DNA of 18,334 bases from an uncultured Collinsella sp. (GTDB taxonomy: Bacteria > Actinomycetota > Coriobacteriia > Coriobacteriales > Coriobacteriaceae): assembly GCA_900542945.1 (NCBI GenBank), contig UQPI01000044.1:1-18334 (forward strand). Reading direction: 5' to 3'. Under the pieces are notes generated by a model. That model was not told the origin of the DNA and did not search any database. It saw only the letters and a program-made list of their open reading frames with translations. The translations under genes were made by a program, and so were the position numbers. Of the stretch, positions 5,913 through 13,319 are shown piece by piece. The first letter of the stretch is position 1; every line of letters begins with the position of its first letter.

Positions 5913-6167
5913 CTATTCCACGGTGCCGTAGACGGCGCCCCAGCCGTGGGCAGCCAGGGCGGAGTTGAGCTGGTCGCACAGCGACCGGCGATCGTAGCAG
6001 CCGGGCGGCAAAAGGTTCACGATTTCCATGAGGTCGGGCGCCAGGTCCAAGATTTCGGCCTGTACGATCAGATCCAGGCGGTCGATGGCGTGGCGGTCGT
6101 AAAACAGTCCGTCGACCAGGCGCTGCAAGTCGCCGAATTCCTCGGCCTGAAACGATCCGTACTCCAT
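5913..6167 (-). CDS. Small protein of unknown function (84 aa)
   Basis: I do not recognise this protein. It is 84 residues, with no signal peptide or membrane segment. The first half is acidic and probably helical (MEYGSFQAEEFGDLQRLVDG, then DRHAIDRLDLIVQAEI). The second half reads DLMEIVNLLPPGCYDRRS, then DQLNSALAAHGWGAVYGTVE, and looks like a compact fold with conserved-looking Gly and Pro turns. The ATG at 6167 has AAGGAGG 4 nt upstream, which argues that the gene is real; a longer frame to 6197 lacks a good site. It stands alone, diverges from the aminotransferase gene and converges on nhaA. The content resembles a lineage-specific cytoplasmic protein; no function is assigned. Confidence 0.8.
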   Translation of the reverse strand: MEYGSFQAEEFGDLQRLVDGLFYDRHAIDRLDLIVQAEILDLAPDLMEIVNLLPPGCYDRRSLCDQLNSALAAHGWGAVYGTVE

Positions 6168-6269
6168 AGTGCCTCCTTGGGCGCCCCACGCCGGCATGCG
6201 CGGCGATTCGTAATTGATTGCGATGAACTTAATCTATCACGGCTTCATAACGTTGCGACGATGGCGGTC

Positions 6270-6275
6270 TATACT
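6270..6275 (+). promoter_or_regulatory. Possible -10 element for the aminotransferase gene
   Basis: TATACT lies 42 nt before the ATG, in the short gap between the divergent small gene and the aminotransferase. TTGCGA at 6253-6258 is too close (11 nt) to be a standard -35. Confidence 0.4.
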
Positions 6276-6317
6276 TAGACGAACTGCAACGTACCGCTTC
6301 GCGAAAGGTCGCACCCC

Positions 6318-7622
6318 ATGCAGACGATCTACCAGAAGATGGAAACCACCGAACTCGATGCCGCCATCGAGGCGCTCAAAGCCGAGGTCGCCGAGGTCAA
6401 GGCCAAGGGCCTGGCGCTCGACATGGCCCGCGGCAAGCCGTCGCCCTCCCAGGTGGACATCTCTCGACCCATGCTCGATATCCTCAATGCCGATGCCGAT
6501 CTGCATGACGGCAACGTCGACTGCTCCAACTACGGCTGCTTTGAGGGCATTCCCTCGGCACGCAAGCTGGCGGGGGAGTTCCTGGGTTGTCCTGCCGAGC
6601 AGACGCTCGTACTGGGCTCATCGAGCCTGCTGATCGAGCACGATATCGCCGGTATGTTCTGGCGTTGCGGCTCGTGCGGCAGCGACCCTTGGGAGGCTTA
6701 CGAGGCAGCGCACGACGGCAAGAAGGTCAAGTTCCTGTGCCCTGTTCCCGGCTACGATCGCCACTTTGGCATCACCGCCGATCTGGGCATCGAGAACGTC
6801 CCCGTCGCGATGACCGACAACGGCCCCGACATGGACGAGATCGAGCGCCTGGTTGCCGCCGACGATTCCATCAAGGGTATCTGGTGCGTGCCCAAGTATT
6901 CCAACCCCACGGGCATCACCTTTAGCGAGGACACTGTGCGCCGCTTGGTCGAGATGCCCACGGCCGCGCCCGATTTCCGCATCTTCTGGGACAACGCTTA
7001 CTGCGTGCACGACCTGTACGACGAGACCGACGAGCTCGCAAATATCTTTGACCTCGCTCGCGCGGCGGGCACCGAGGATCGCGTGGTGGCCTTTGCCTCG
7101 ACGTCCAAGATCACCTTCCCGGGCGCCGGCATCGGCTTTATCGGTGCGAGCCCCGCGGTCATCGCCGAGTTCTCCAAGCGCCTGAAGGCCGGTCTTATTA
7201 GCGCCGATAAGCTCAACCAGCTGCGTCACGTGCGTTTCCTTCCCACCATCGAGGCGGTCAAGGAGCACATGAAAAAGCATGCCGAGTTCCTGCGCCCGCG
7301 CTTTGAGGCCGTTGAGCGTAAACTCACCGAGGGCTTGGGTAACACGGGTTGCGCCACTTGGACTCATCCCCATGGCGGCTACTTTGTGAGTTTCGATGGC
7401 CCCGAGGGCTCGGCCCAGAAGGTCGCCGCGCTTTGTGCCGACCTGGGCGTCAAGCTCACGCCGGCTGGTGCCACCTGGCCTTATGGCAAGGATCCGCGCG
7501 ACACCAACATCCGCATCGCGCCGAGCTATCCCACGGTCGAGGACCTGGAGGCTGCGCTCGATGTGCTGGTGCTGGCTGTCAAGCTCGTCGCTGCCGAGCT
7601 TGCGCGTGCCGAGCGCGCCTAA
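6318..7622 (+). CDS. Aminotransferase, aspartate aminotransferase (AspT-like, subgroup 1c)
   Basis: A cytoplasmic fold-type I PLP enzyme of 434 residues. It resembles the Corynebacterium AspT type of aspartate aminotransferase rather than the classic AspC. Supporting motifs are LDMARGKPSPSQVDIS near residue 35, DCSNYGCFEGIPSARKLAGE, the PLP-ring region CPVPGYDRHFGI, the cofactor motif VPKYSNPTGITFS, FWDNAYCVHDLY (the Asp and Tyr that contact the PLP ring), and FASTSKITFPGAGIGFIGAS with the Schiff-base Lys. The C-terminal DTNIRIAPSYP carries the substrate-carboxylate Arg. AAAGGT lies 9 nt before the ATG. Aspartate/oxaloacetate as substrates is inferred from the family. It appears to be transcribed alone or with the STAS gene 66 nt downstream. 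Confidence 0.9.
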   Translation: MQTIYQKMETTELDAAIEALKAEVAEVKAKGLALDMARGKPSPSQVDISRPMLDILNADADLHDGNVDCSNYGCFEGIPSARKLAGEFLGCPAEQTLVLGSSSLLIEHDIAGMFWRCGSCGSDPWEAYEAAHDGKKVKFLCPVPGYDRHFGITADLGIENVPVAMTDNGPDMDEIERLVAADDSIKGIWCVPKYSNPTGITFSEDTVRRLVEMPTAAPDFRIFWDNAYCVHDLYDETDELANIFDLARAAGTEDRVVAFASTSKITFPGAGIGFIGASPAVIAEFSKRLKAGLISADKLNQLRHVRFLPTIEAVKEHMKKHAEFLRPRFEAVERKLTEGLGNTGCATWTHPHGGYFVSFDGPEGSAQKVAALCADLGVKLTPAGATWPYGKDPRDTNIRIAPSYPTVEDLEAALDVLVLAVKLVAAELARAERA

Positions 7623-7668
7623 CGCGTAGGGCCCCGCAAGTCCGCGCCTAGTACTATCCGCACTTTCG

Positions 7669-7686
7669 ATACGTAAAGGAGCGTAT
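7669..7686 (+). promoter_or_regulatory. Short hairpin presenting the STAS-gene ribosome binding site
   Basis: ATACG (7669-7673) and CGTAT (7682-7686) flank TAAAGGAG, so the Shine-Dalgarno would sit in an 8-nt loop just before the ATG. The 5-bp stem is weak and may be chance. Confidence 0.3.
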
Positions 7687-7688
7687 AC

Positions 7689-8003
7689 ATGGATTTGGGT
7701 ATTTCAACCAACCCCACGCCAGAGCTCTACACCATTAAGGTAACCGGCGAGATCGATATCTCTAACGCCGATAGCCTGCGCAATGCCATCGACCTGGCGC
7801 TCGAGCAGCCCACCGAGGCCGTTGAGCTCGATTTTGCCCAGGTGAGCTATATCGATTCGACGGGCATTGGCGTGCTCGTGGGTGCCGCGCACCACGCGGT
7901 TGACCACAGCAAGCGCTTTAGCTGCACGAATGTGCAGCCCCCGGTGATGCGCGTGGTTCAGCTGTTGGGTGTCGACCAGGAGATTTCGATCACCGCTGCA
8001 TAA
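7689..8003 (+). CDS. STAS domain protein, anti-sigma factor antagonist
   Basis: A single STAS domain of 104 residues, the length of SpoIIAA and RsbV. Such proteins bind and sequester an anti-sigma kinase when unphosphorylated. The hallmark phosphorylation loop YIDSTGIGVLVGAAHHA is present, with S57 the likely phospho-acceptor. The N-terminal strand KVTGEIDISNADSLRNAI and the C-terminal VMRVVQLLGVDQ are typical. AAAGGAG precedes the ATG. No serine kinase of the RsbW type and no sigma factor lies beside it, so its partner must be encoded elsewhere. Which pathway it controls cannot be told from this window. Confidence 0.92.
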   Translation: MDLGISTNPTPELYTIKVTGEIDISNADSLRNAIDLALEQPTEAVELDFAQVSYIDSTGIGVLVGAAHHAVDHSKRFSCTNVQPPVMRVVQLLGVDQEISITAA

Positions 8004-8047
8004 TCTTTGCCCCCAAAAGGGCGTGCCGTTTGGCATATGTTTGTGAT

Positions 8048-8075
8048 GCGCTCGGACGTTTTGGCGTCCGGGCGC
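8048..8075 (+). other. 11-bp hairpin after the STAS gene
   Basis: GCGCTCGGACG (8048-8058) pairs with CGTCCGGGCGC (8065-8075) with one G-U pair and a 6-nt loop. No T-run follows; instead TATACT starts at 8076. It may end STAS transcripts weakly or serve as a site at the tat promoter. Confidence 0.4.
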
Positions 8076-8081
8076 TATACT
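8076..8081 (+). promoter_or_regulatory. Possible -10 element of the tat-hyp-topA run
   Basis: TATACT, identical to the element at 6270, lies 75 nt before the GTG start of the tatA/tatB gene. No standard -35 is visible because the upstream hairpin occupies that place. Confidence 0.35.
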
Positions 8082-8144
8082 TGACCGAATGAATAGACGA
8101 GTTCCGGCCGAATGGCGCGGTGCGGGCTCGACTCACATCGAGCC

Positions 8145-8152
8145 TTGGAGGT
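8145..8152 (+). promoter_or_regulatory. Ribosome binding site deciding the tatA/tatB GTG start
   Basis: TTGGAGGT lies 5 nt before the GTG at 8157. The upstream in-frame ATG at 8112 lacks such a site and would add residues unlike the Tat family. The ATG at 8153 is out of frame. Confidence 0.75.
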
Positions 8153-8156
8153 ATGT

Positions 8157-8729
8157 GTGTTTGGTATTGGAGAGGGTGAGCTCGCGATCATCGTGGTCTT
8201 CGGCTTTTTGCTGTTTGGCCCGGATAAGCTCCCGCAGATGGGCCGCACGATCGGCCGTGCCATCCGTCAGTTCCGCGAGACGCAGGAAAAGATGACGGCC
8301 GTTGTTCAGTCCGAGATTATCGATCCGGTGAGCGAGGCCGCGTCGGCCCCGGTCAAGCCCAAGAAGACTGCTGCGACCGACGACGATTCCGATGCGGACG
8401 AGGATGCCGCCGAGACGGCAGCGCCCGCCAAGAAGGAGACCTTTGCCGAGCGTCGCGCCCGTCTTGCTGCCGAGAAGGCCGCAAGCGAGGGTGCTGCTGA
8501 GGGCGAAGGCGCTGTTGATGAGGCCGAGGGTACAGAGCCTGCTACTGCCGTCGAGCCCGAGCCTGCTGCAGAGCCCGAGCCCGAGCCGGCAGAGCCCACG
8601 ACGGCTGACCTCTACGCCCGCCGTCCCCGCAAGCGCAAGGCTGTCGTCGACCAGCTCGCTCGCGAGCTCGAGGCCGAGGACGCTGCCGAGACTGCTGCCG
8701 CCGATGCCCCGAAGGGAGGCGATGAGTAA
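8157..8729 (+). CDS. Twin-arginine translocase subunit TatA/TatB family
   Basis: A membrane component of the Tat pathway, which exports folded and often cofactor-bearing proteins. Starting at GTG the protein begins FGIGEGELAIIVVFGFLLFG: a single N-terminal membrane helix, then PDKLPQMGRTIGRAIRQFRE, the classic FGPxKLP hinge and amphipathic helix. The remaining 130 or so residues are low-complexity, rich in Ala, Glu, Pro and Lys (EPEP repeats), ending in a basic patch RRPRKRKAVV. Total length is 190 residues, long for TatA (about 60-100) and within the TatB range. The Glu near the N-terminus is also TatB-like, so TatB or a dual-role TatA is possible. Its stop overlaps the tatC start (TAATG), showing translational coupling. 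Confidence 0.88.
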   Translation: MFGIGEGELAIIVVFGFLLFGPDKLPQMGRTIGRAIRQFRETQEKMTAVVQSEIIDPVSEAASAPVKPKKTAATDDDSDADEDAAETAAPAKKETFAERRARLAAEKAASEGAAEGEGAVDEAEGTEPATAVEPEPAAEPEPEPAEPTTADLYARRPRKRKAVVDQLARELEAEDAAETAAADAPKGGDE

Positions 8730-9520
8730 TGCCTATCGGACCCGCGCGTATGCCGCTCTTCGATCACCTGGGAGAGCTCCGTCGCCGCCTGACCATCGTG
8801 GTCGTGTCGGTGTTTGCCGCCGCCATCGTGCTGTACTTTGCCACGCCCGTGGTGCTCGATATCCTGGAAGACCCCATCCGCTCGTTTGTGCCGGACGGTA
8901 AGTTTTACATCACCACCACGCTCGGCGGCTTTGGCCTGCGCTTCTCGCTGGCCATCAAGATGGCCGTGGTCATGTGCACGCCCATGATCATCTGGCAGAT
9001 CCTGGCATTTTTCCTGCCGGCGCTGCGCCCCAACGAGCGCAAGTGGGTCGTGCCCACGGTGCTCGCCTCGACGGTGCTGTTCTTCCTGGGTGCCATCTTC
9101 TGCTATTTCATCATCATCCCGGCGGGCTTTGAGTGGCTCATCGGCGAGACCTCGGCCGTCGCTACGGCGCTGCCCGACCTGGAGAACTACGTCAACATGG
9201 AGCTGCTCTTTATGATCGGCTTTGGTGTGGCGTTTGAGCTGCCGCTCATCATCTTCTATCTGTCCGTCTTTCACATCGTGTCCTATGCGGCCTTCCGCAG
9301 CGCCTGGCGCTACGTGTACGTAGGCCTGCTTGTGGGCTCGGCTGTGATTACGCCCGACGGCTCGCCCGTTACGCTGGGTCTCATGTATGGCGCCCTGCTC
9401 TCGCTCTACGAGATTTCGCTCGCCATCGCTCGCGTGGTCATTACCGCGCGCGAGGGCAAGGAGGGTCTGTTCGTGAGCCGTCTGGACCTGTTCTCGGACG
9501 ACGAGGACGACGAGGAGTAA
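8729..9520 (+). CDS. tatC: Twin-arginine translocase subunit TatC
   Basis: The multi-spanning Tat receptor that recognises the RR signal peptide; 263 residues, normal for the family. It starts with MPLFDHLGELRRRLTIVVVS, the conserved HLxELRxR cytoplasmic motif before the first membrane helix. WQILAFFLPALRPNERKWV near residues 90-110 contains the Glu (ER) known to contact the signal peptide. FGVAFELPLIIFYLS and TPDGSPVTLGLMYG match the later helices; six hydrophobic segments can be counted. The C-terminus is an acidic cytoplasmic tail (DDEDDEE). GGGAGG lies upstream, inside the tatA/tatB gene. It is followed 6 nt later by hypA. Confidence 0.96.
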   Translation: MPIGPARMPLFDHLGELRRRLTIVVVSVFAAAIVLYFATPVVLDILEDPIRSFVPDGKFYITTTLGGFGLRFSLAIKMAVVMCTPMIIWQILAFFLPALRPNERKWVVPTVLASTVLFFLGAIFCYFIIIPAGFEWLIGETSAVATALPDLENYVNMELLFMIGFGVAFELPLIIFYLSVFHIVSYAAFRSAWRYVYVGLLVGSAVITPDGSPVTLGLMYGALLSLYEISLAIARVVITAREGKEGLFVSRLDLFSDDEDDEE

Positions 9521-9526
9521 ATCGGT

Positions 9527-9883
9527 ATGCACGAGGTTGGCATTGTCAACGGCATACTCGATACAGTGATTCGCGCGGCGCGTGGGGCGGGGGCCTCGCG
9601 CGCCGTTTTGGTAACGCTGCGTATCGGGGATATGACCGAGGTCGTGCGCGAGGCGCTTGACTTTGCGTGGGAGACGTTTCGCGACGAGGACCCGCTCACG
9701 CGCGGCTGCGAGCTTGCCGTGGAGGAAGTCCATCCACAAAGCGAGTGTCTGGACTGCGGTGAGGTCTTTGAGCACGACCGTTTCCATTGCCGTTGTCCCC
9801 AATGTGGCGGTGCCAACGTGCGTCTGCTGCATGGCCGCGAACTCGACATCGCAAGTATCGAGATCGAGACCCCCGACGATTAG
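9527..9883 (+). CDS. hypA: Hydrogenase/urease nickel metallochaperone HypA
   Basis: A small cytoplasmic protein that delivers nickel for maturation of [NiFe] hydrogenase (and of urease in some bacteria), working with HypB. It is 118 residues. The N-terminal MHE contains His2, the essential nickel ligand. The zinc loop reads CLDC (C74, C77) and CPQC (C90, C93), with an extra Cys88. The C-terminal GRELDIASIEIE matches the family ending. Its ATG lies 6 nt after tatC. Placement between tat genes and hypB links nickel enzyme maturation to export, but no hydrogenase structural gene is in the window. Confidence 0.95.
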   Translation: MHEVGIVNGILDTVIRAARGAGASRAVLVTLRIGDMTEVVREALDFAWETFRDEDPLTRGCELAVEEVHPQSECLDCGEVFEHDRFHCRCPQCGGANVRLLHGRELDIASIEIETPDD

Positions 9884-9907
9884 CACGCTCGCCATCTAGC
9901 GATGGGG

Positions 9908-9913
9908 TATAAA
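9908..9913 (+). promoter_or_regulatory. Possible internal -10 element before hypB
   Basis: TATAAA lies 25 nt before the hypB ATG in the only sizeable gap of the tatC-hypA-hypB run. No clear -35 is seen. It may give extra hypB-topA transcription, or may be a chance AT stretch. Confidence 0.2.
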
Positions 9914-9938
9914 AGGGCCAAAGTAAGGAGCGCTAAGT

Positions 9939-10622
9939 ATGGCCGAGAAAACGATTGATATCGCGTCGCCGATTCTGTCGCGCAACGAGCGCCTGGCAGA
10001 TCAGCTGCGTCAGCGGTTTGAGCAGACGAACACCTACGTGATCAATGTGCTGTCGAGCCCTGGCTCGGGTAAGACCACCACGATTCTGGGCACCAACGAG
10101 CGCCTGCGTGACAAAGCCAGCCTGCGCTGTGCCGTTATCGAGGGCGATATCGCCTCGGACGTCGACGCCATCACCATGAAGGAAGCCGGCATGCCCGCCA
10201 TCCAGATCAACACGGGCGGCCTGTGCCACCTCGAGGGCAACATGATCATGGAGGCCGTCGACGCCTTCGACCAGGCCGTCGGTCTGGAGAACATCGACGT
10301 CATCTTTATCGAAAATGTGGGTAACCTGGTCTGCCCGGTCGACTTTGACCTGGGCGAGAACCTGTCCATCATGATCCTCTCGGTGCCCGAGGGCGACGAC
10401 AAGCCCATCAAGTACCCGGGCATCTTCCAGCACGCCGGCGCGCAGCTGCTCAATAAGGTCGACGTGGCCCCGGCTTTCGATTTTGACATGGATAGGTATA
10501 CTAAGACACTCGATGACCTCAATCCGCAGGCGCCGCGGTTTGCCGTGAGCGCGCGCAAGGGCGAGGGCATGGATGCCTGGTGCGATTGGCTTATCGGGCA
10601 GATTGAGCAAGCAAGGGCGTAA
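9939..10622 (+). CDS. hypB: Hydrogenase nickel incorporation GTPase HypB
   Basis: A SIMIBI-class GTPase that inserts nickel into the [NiFe] hydrogenase precursor together with HypA. It is 227 residues. Walker A is SPGSGKTTT (from residue 40), followed by VIEGDIASDVDA, the metal-site segment GGLCHLEGNM (C96, H97), the Walker B region VIFIENVGNLVCP and the guanine-specificity motif NKVD. It lacks both the N-terminal CxxCGC nickel site of E. coli HypB and a His-rich stretch, so it is the minimal form. AAGGAG lies upstream of the ATG. It follows hypA by 55 nt and precedes the topoisomerase by 54 nt. Confidence 0.95.
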   Translation: MAEKTIDIASPILSRNERLADQLRQRFEQTNTYVINVLSSPGSGKTTTILGTNERLRDKASLRCAVIEGDIASDVDAITMKEAGMPAIQINTGGLCHLEGNMIMEAVDAFDQAVGLENIDVIFIENVGNLVCPVDFDLGENLSIMILSVPEGDDKPIKYPGIFQHAGAQLLNKVDVAPAFDFDMDRYTKTLDDLNPQAPRFAVSARKGEGMDAWCDWLIGQIEQARA

Positions 10623-10663
10623 GTCGGCCGCCAAGAGGGCGGGCGCAGCCGCAGACACACGAG

Positions 10664-10670
10664 ATAGGAG
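10664..10670 (+). promoter_or_regulatory. Ribosome binding site deciding the topoisomerase TTG start
   Basis: ATAGGAG lies 6 nt before the TTG at 10677. Translation from TTG gives MKLIIAEKNDAA, the exact expected N-terminus of a TOPRIM domain, with no ATG nearby. Confidence 0.75.
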
Positions 10671-10676
10671 CCTCTT

Positions 10677-13253
10677 TTGAAGCTCATCATCGCTGAGAAA
10701 AACGACGCCGCGCGTCAGATCGCCGAGCGTCTGTCCACGGGCAAGCCCAAAAAGGACAAGGTGTACAACACCGCTATCTACCGTTTTGAGTGGAAGGGCG
10801 AGGAGTGCGTGACGATCGGCCTTGCCGGTCACATCCTGGCACCCGATTTTTGCGACAGTGTGCTGTTCGATAAAAAGTTGGGCTGGTATTCGGTCACGGA
10901 GGACGGCGAAATGCTGCCGGCCGATATGCCCGATGGCCTGGCCCGCCCGCCGTACGACACCAAGCGCAAGCCGTTCCTTGCCGATGGCATTTCCATCAAG
11001 GGCTGGAAGCTCGAGAGCCTGCCCTATCTCACCTGGGCGCCCGTCATTAAGCTTCCGGCCGAGAAAGAGCTCATCCGCTCGCTTAAGAACCTCGCCAAAA
11101 AGTCCGACAGCGTCATCATCGCCACGGACTTCGATCGCGAGGGCGAGCTGATCGGTTCGGACGCCCTCAACAAGGTGCGCGAGGTGGCGCCCGACTTGCC
11201 GGTCGCCCGCGCCCAGTATTCTTCGTTTACCAAGGCCGAGATCACGCAGGCCTTCGATAACCTTGTCTCGCTCGACCAGAACCTGGCCGACGCCGGCGAG
11301 AGCCGCCAGCACATCGACCTCATTTGGGGTGCGGTGCTCACGCGCTACCTGACGCTCGCCAAGTTTGGCGGCTTTGGCAACGTGCGTTCCGCCGGCCGCG
11401 TGCAGACGCCGACGCTTGCCCTGGTGGTCGAGCGCGAGCGCGAGCGCATGGCGTTTGTACCCGAGGACTATTGGCAGATTCGCGGCATGGGCGCCGCGCA
11501 AGGCGCTGCCGAGGACGATCGCTTTAAGATCGCGCACAAGACGGCGCGCTTTACCGACAAGGATGCTGCTGAGACGGCGTACGGTCACGTTGACGGCGCT
11601 ACGACGGCAACCGTCGCCGCGGTGACCAAGCGCTCGCGTAAGCAGCAGCCGCCCACGCCGTTTGCGACGACCTCGCTGCAGGCTGCCGCCGCGGCCGAGG
11701 GCATCTCACCTGCGCGTACCATGCGCATCGCCGAGTCCCTCTACATGGCCGGTCTCATCAGCTACCCGCGTGTCGACAACACCGTGTATCCCGCGACGCT
11801 CGATCTGGGCGCCGTGGTGAGCGACCTGGCAAAGATCAACCCGGCGCTGGCGCCCGTGTGCAAAAAGGTGCTCGCCGGCCCCATGAAGCCCACGCGCGGC
11901 AAGGTCGAGACCACCGACCACCCGCCTATCTACCCCACGGGCGAGGGCGATCCGTCCACGCTCGACGGCGGCCAGCGCAAACTCTATGACCTCATCGCCC
12001 GTCGCTTCCTGGCAACGCTCATGGGGCCCGCGACCATCGAGAACACCAAGCTCGAGCTCGACGTCAACGGCGAGCCGTTCGTGGCTTCGGGCGACGTGCT
12101 CGTGACCCCGGGCTTCCGCGAGGCATATCCGTACGGCCTCAAGCGCGACGAGCAGATGCCGCCGCTTGAGCAGGGCGACACGGTCGACGTGTTCGACATT
12201 AAGCTCGAGGCCAAGCAGACCGAGCCGCCCGCGCGCTACAGCCAGGGCAAGCTCGTGCAGGAGATGGAAAAGCGCGGCCTGGGCACCAAGTCCACGCGCG
12301 CGAGCATCATCGAGCGCCTGTATGCCGTGCGCTATCTCAAAAATGATCCCGTTGAGCCGAGCCAGCTGGGCATCGCCATCATCGACGCGCTGTCGCAGTT
12401 TGCCCCGCGCATCACGAGCCCCGATATGACCAGCGAGCTCGACGGCGACATGACCCGCGTGGAGCGCGGCGAGGACACCGAAGAGCATGTCGTGACGCAC
12501 TCGCGCGCGCTGCTGGCCGGCGTGCTCGACGAGCTGCTCAAGCATACGCAGGAGCTGGGCGACGCCATCAGCGACGCCGTCACGGCCGATGCGCGCGTGG
12601 GCGCCTGCCCCAAGTGCGGCAAGGACCTGGTTATGAAGACGAGCGCCAAGACCCGCGGCAGCTTTATCGGCTGCATGGGCTGGCCCGACTGCGATGTGAC
12701 CTATCCGGTGCCGAGTGGCGTCAAGGTAAGCCCGCTCGAGGGCGAGGCGGCCGTGTGCCCCGAGTGCGGTGCGCCGCGCATTAAGTGCCAGCCGTTCCGC
12801 CAGAAGGCCTTCGAGATTTGCGTGAACCCCACGTGCCCCACCAACTACGAGCCCGACCTTAAGGTGGGCGAGTGCAAGGTGTGCGCTGAGGCAGGACGCC
12901 ATGGCGACCTGATCGCGCACAAGAGCGAAAAGAGCGGCAAGCGCTTTATCCGTTGCACCAACTACGATGACTGCGGCGTGAGCTATCCGCTTCCGGCGCG
13001 CGGCAAGCTCGAGGCGACGGGCGAGACCTGCCCCGAGTGCGGCGCCCCCATCGTGGTGGTCAACACGGCGCGCGGTCCGTGGCGCATCTGCGTGAACATG
13101 GACTGCCCGACCAAGGAGAAGAAGCCCGCCCGCGGCCGCAAGACCACAACCAAGGCGAGCACGGCAAAGAAGACGACGGCTAAGAAAGCCACTGCCGCCA
13201 AGAAGACGACCGCGAAGAAGTCGACTGCCAAGAAAGCAGCCGCCGACAAGTAA
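10677..13253 (+). CDS. Type IA DNA topoisomerase, archaeal-like
   Basis: A topoisomerase I/III-type enzyme of 858 residues that relaxes negative supercoils through a 5'-phosphotyrosine. The TOPRIM domain begins MKLIIAEK (E7) and holds the acidic triad in TDFDREGELIG (D151, D153, E155). Other core motifs are RQHIDLIWGAVLTRYLT, SAGRVQTPTLALVVERERE and the active-site YMAGLISYPRVDN (Y363). The C-terminus has four Cys-rich zinc ribbons: ACPKCG from about 643, VCPECG about 693, ECKVC about 733, TCPECG about 785. The last 40 or so residues are lysine/alanine/threonine repeats. The N-terminal domain and the SGKRFIRCTNY ribbon look closer to archaeal topoisomerase I than to E. coli TopA; that is my reading, not a search. 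It begins with TTG and ends the tat-hyp run. Confidence 0.93.
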   Translation: MKLIIAEKNDAARQIAERLSTGKPKKDKVYNTAIYRFEWKGEECVTIGLAGHILAPDFCDSVLFDKKLGWYSVTEDGEMLPADMPDGLARPPYDTKRKPFLADGISIKGWKLESLPYLTWAPVIKLPAEKELIRSLKNLAKKSDSVIIATDFDREGELIGSDALNKVREVAPDLPVARAQYSSFTKAEITQAFDNLVSLDQNLADAGESRQHIDLIWGAVLTRYLTLAKFGGFGNVRSAGRVQTPTLALVVERERERMAFVPEDYWQIRGMGAAQGAAEDDRFKIAHKTARFTDKDAAETAYGHVDGATTATVAAVTKRSRKQQPPTPFATTSLQAAAAAEGISPARTMRIAESLYMAGLISYPRVDNTVYPATLDLGAVVSDLAKINPALAPVCKKVLAGPMKPTRGKVETTDHPPIYPTGEGDPSTLDGGQRKLYDLIARRFLATLMGPATIENTKLELDVNGEPFVASGDVLVTPGFREAYPYGLKRDEQMPPLEQGDTVDVFDIKLEAKQTEPPARYSQGKLVQEMEKRGLGTKSTRASIIERLYAVRYLKNDPVEPSQLGIAIIDALSQFAPRITSPDMTSELDGDMTRVERGEDTEEHVVTHSRALLAGVLDELLKHTQELGDAISDAVTADARVGACPKCGKDLVMKTSAKTRGSFIGCMGWPDCDVTYPVPSGVKVSPLEGEAAVCPECGAPRIKCQPFRQKAFEICVNPTCPTNYEPDLKVGECKVCAEAGRHGDLIAHKSEKSGKRFIRCTNYDDCGVSYPLPARGKLEATGETCPECGAPIVVVNTARGPWRICVNMDCPTKEKKPARGRKTTTKASTAKKTTAKKATAAKKTTAKKSTAKKAAADK

Positions 13254-13275
13254 CGGCGCAGTCGAAACATTGCCC

Positions 13276-13317
13276 AAAAAAACGAGCGAGGACCCCGCGA
13301 TCCTCGCTCGTTTTTTT
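13276..13317. terminator. Bidirectional terminator after the topoisomerase gene
   Basis: A perfect 17-bp stem (13276-13292 with 13301-13317) has a CCCCGCGA loop. Seven A on the left and seven T on the right make it active on both strands. It closes the plus-strand run and may also stop minus-strand transcripts of the zinc-ribbon gene. Confidence 0.93.
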
Positions 13318-13319
13318 GA

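Noticed and set aside
8612..9895. 427-codon minus-strand frame opposite tatC and hypA
   Set aside because: Antisense to clear Tat and HypA genes; the product has no recognisable domain.
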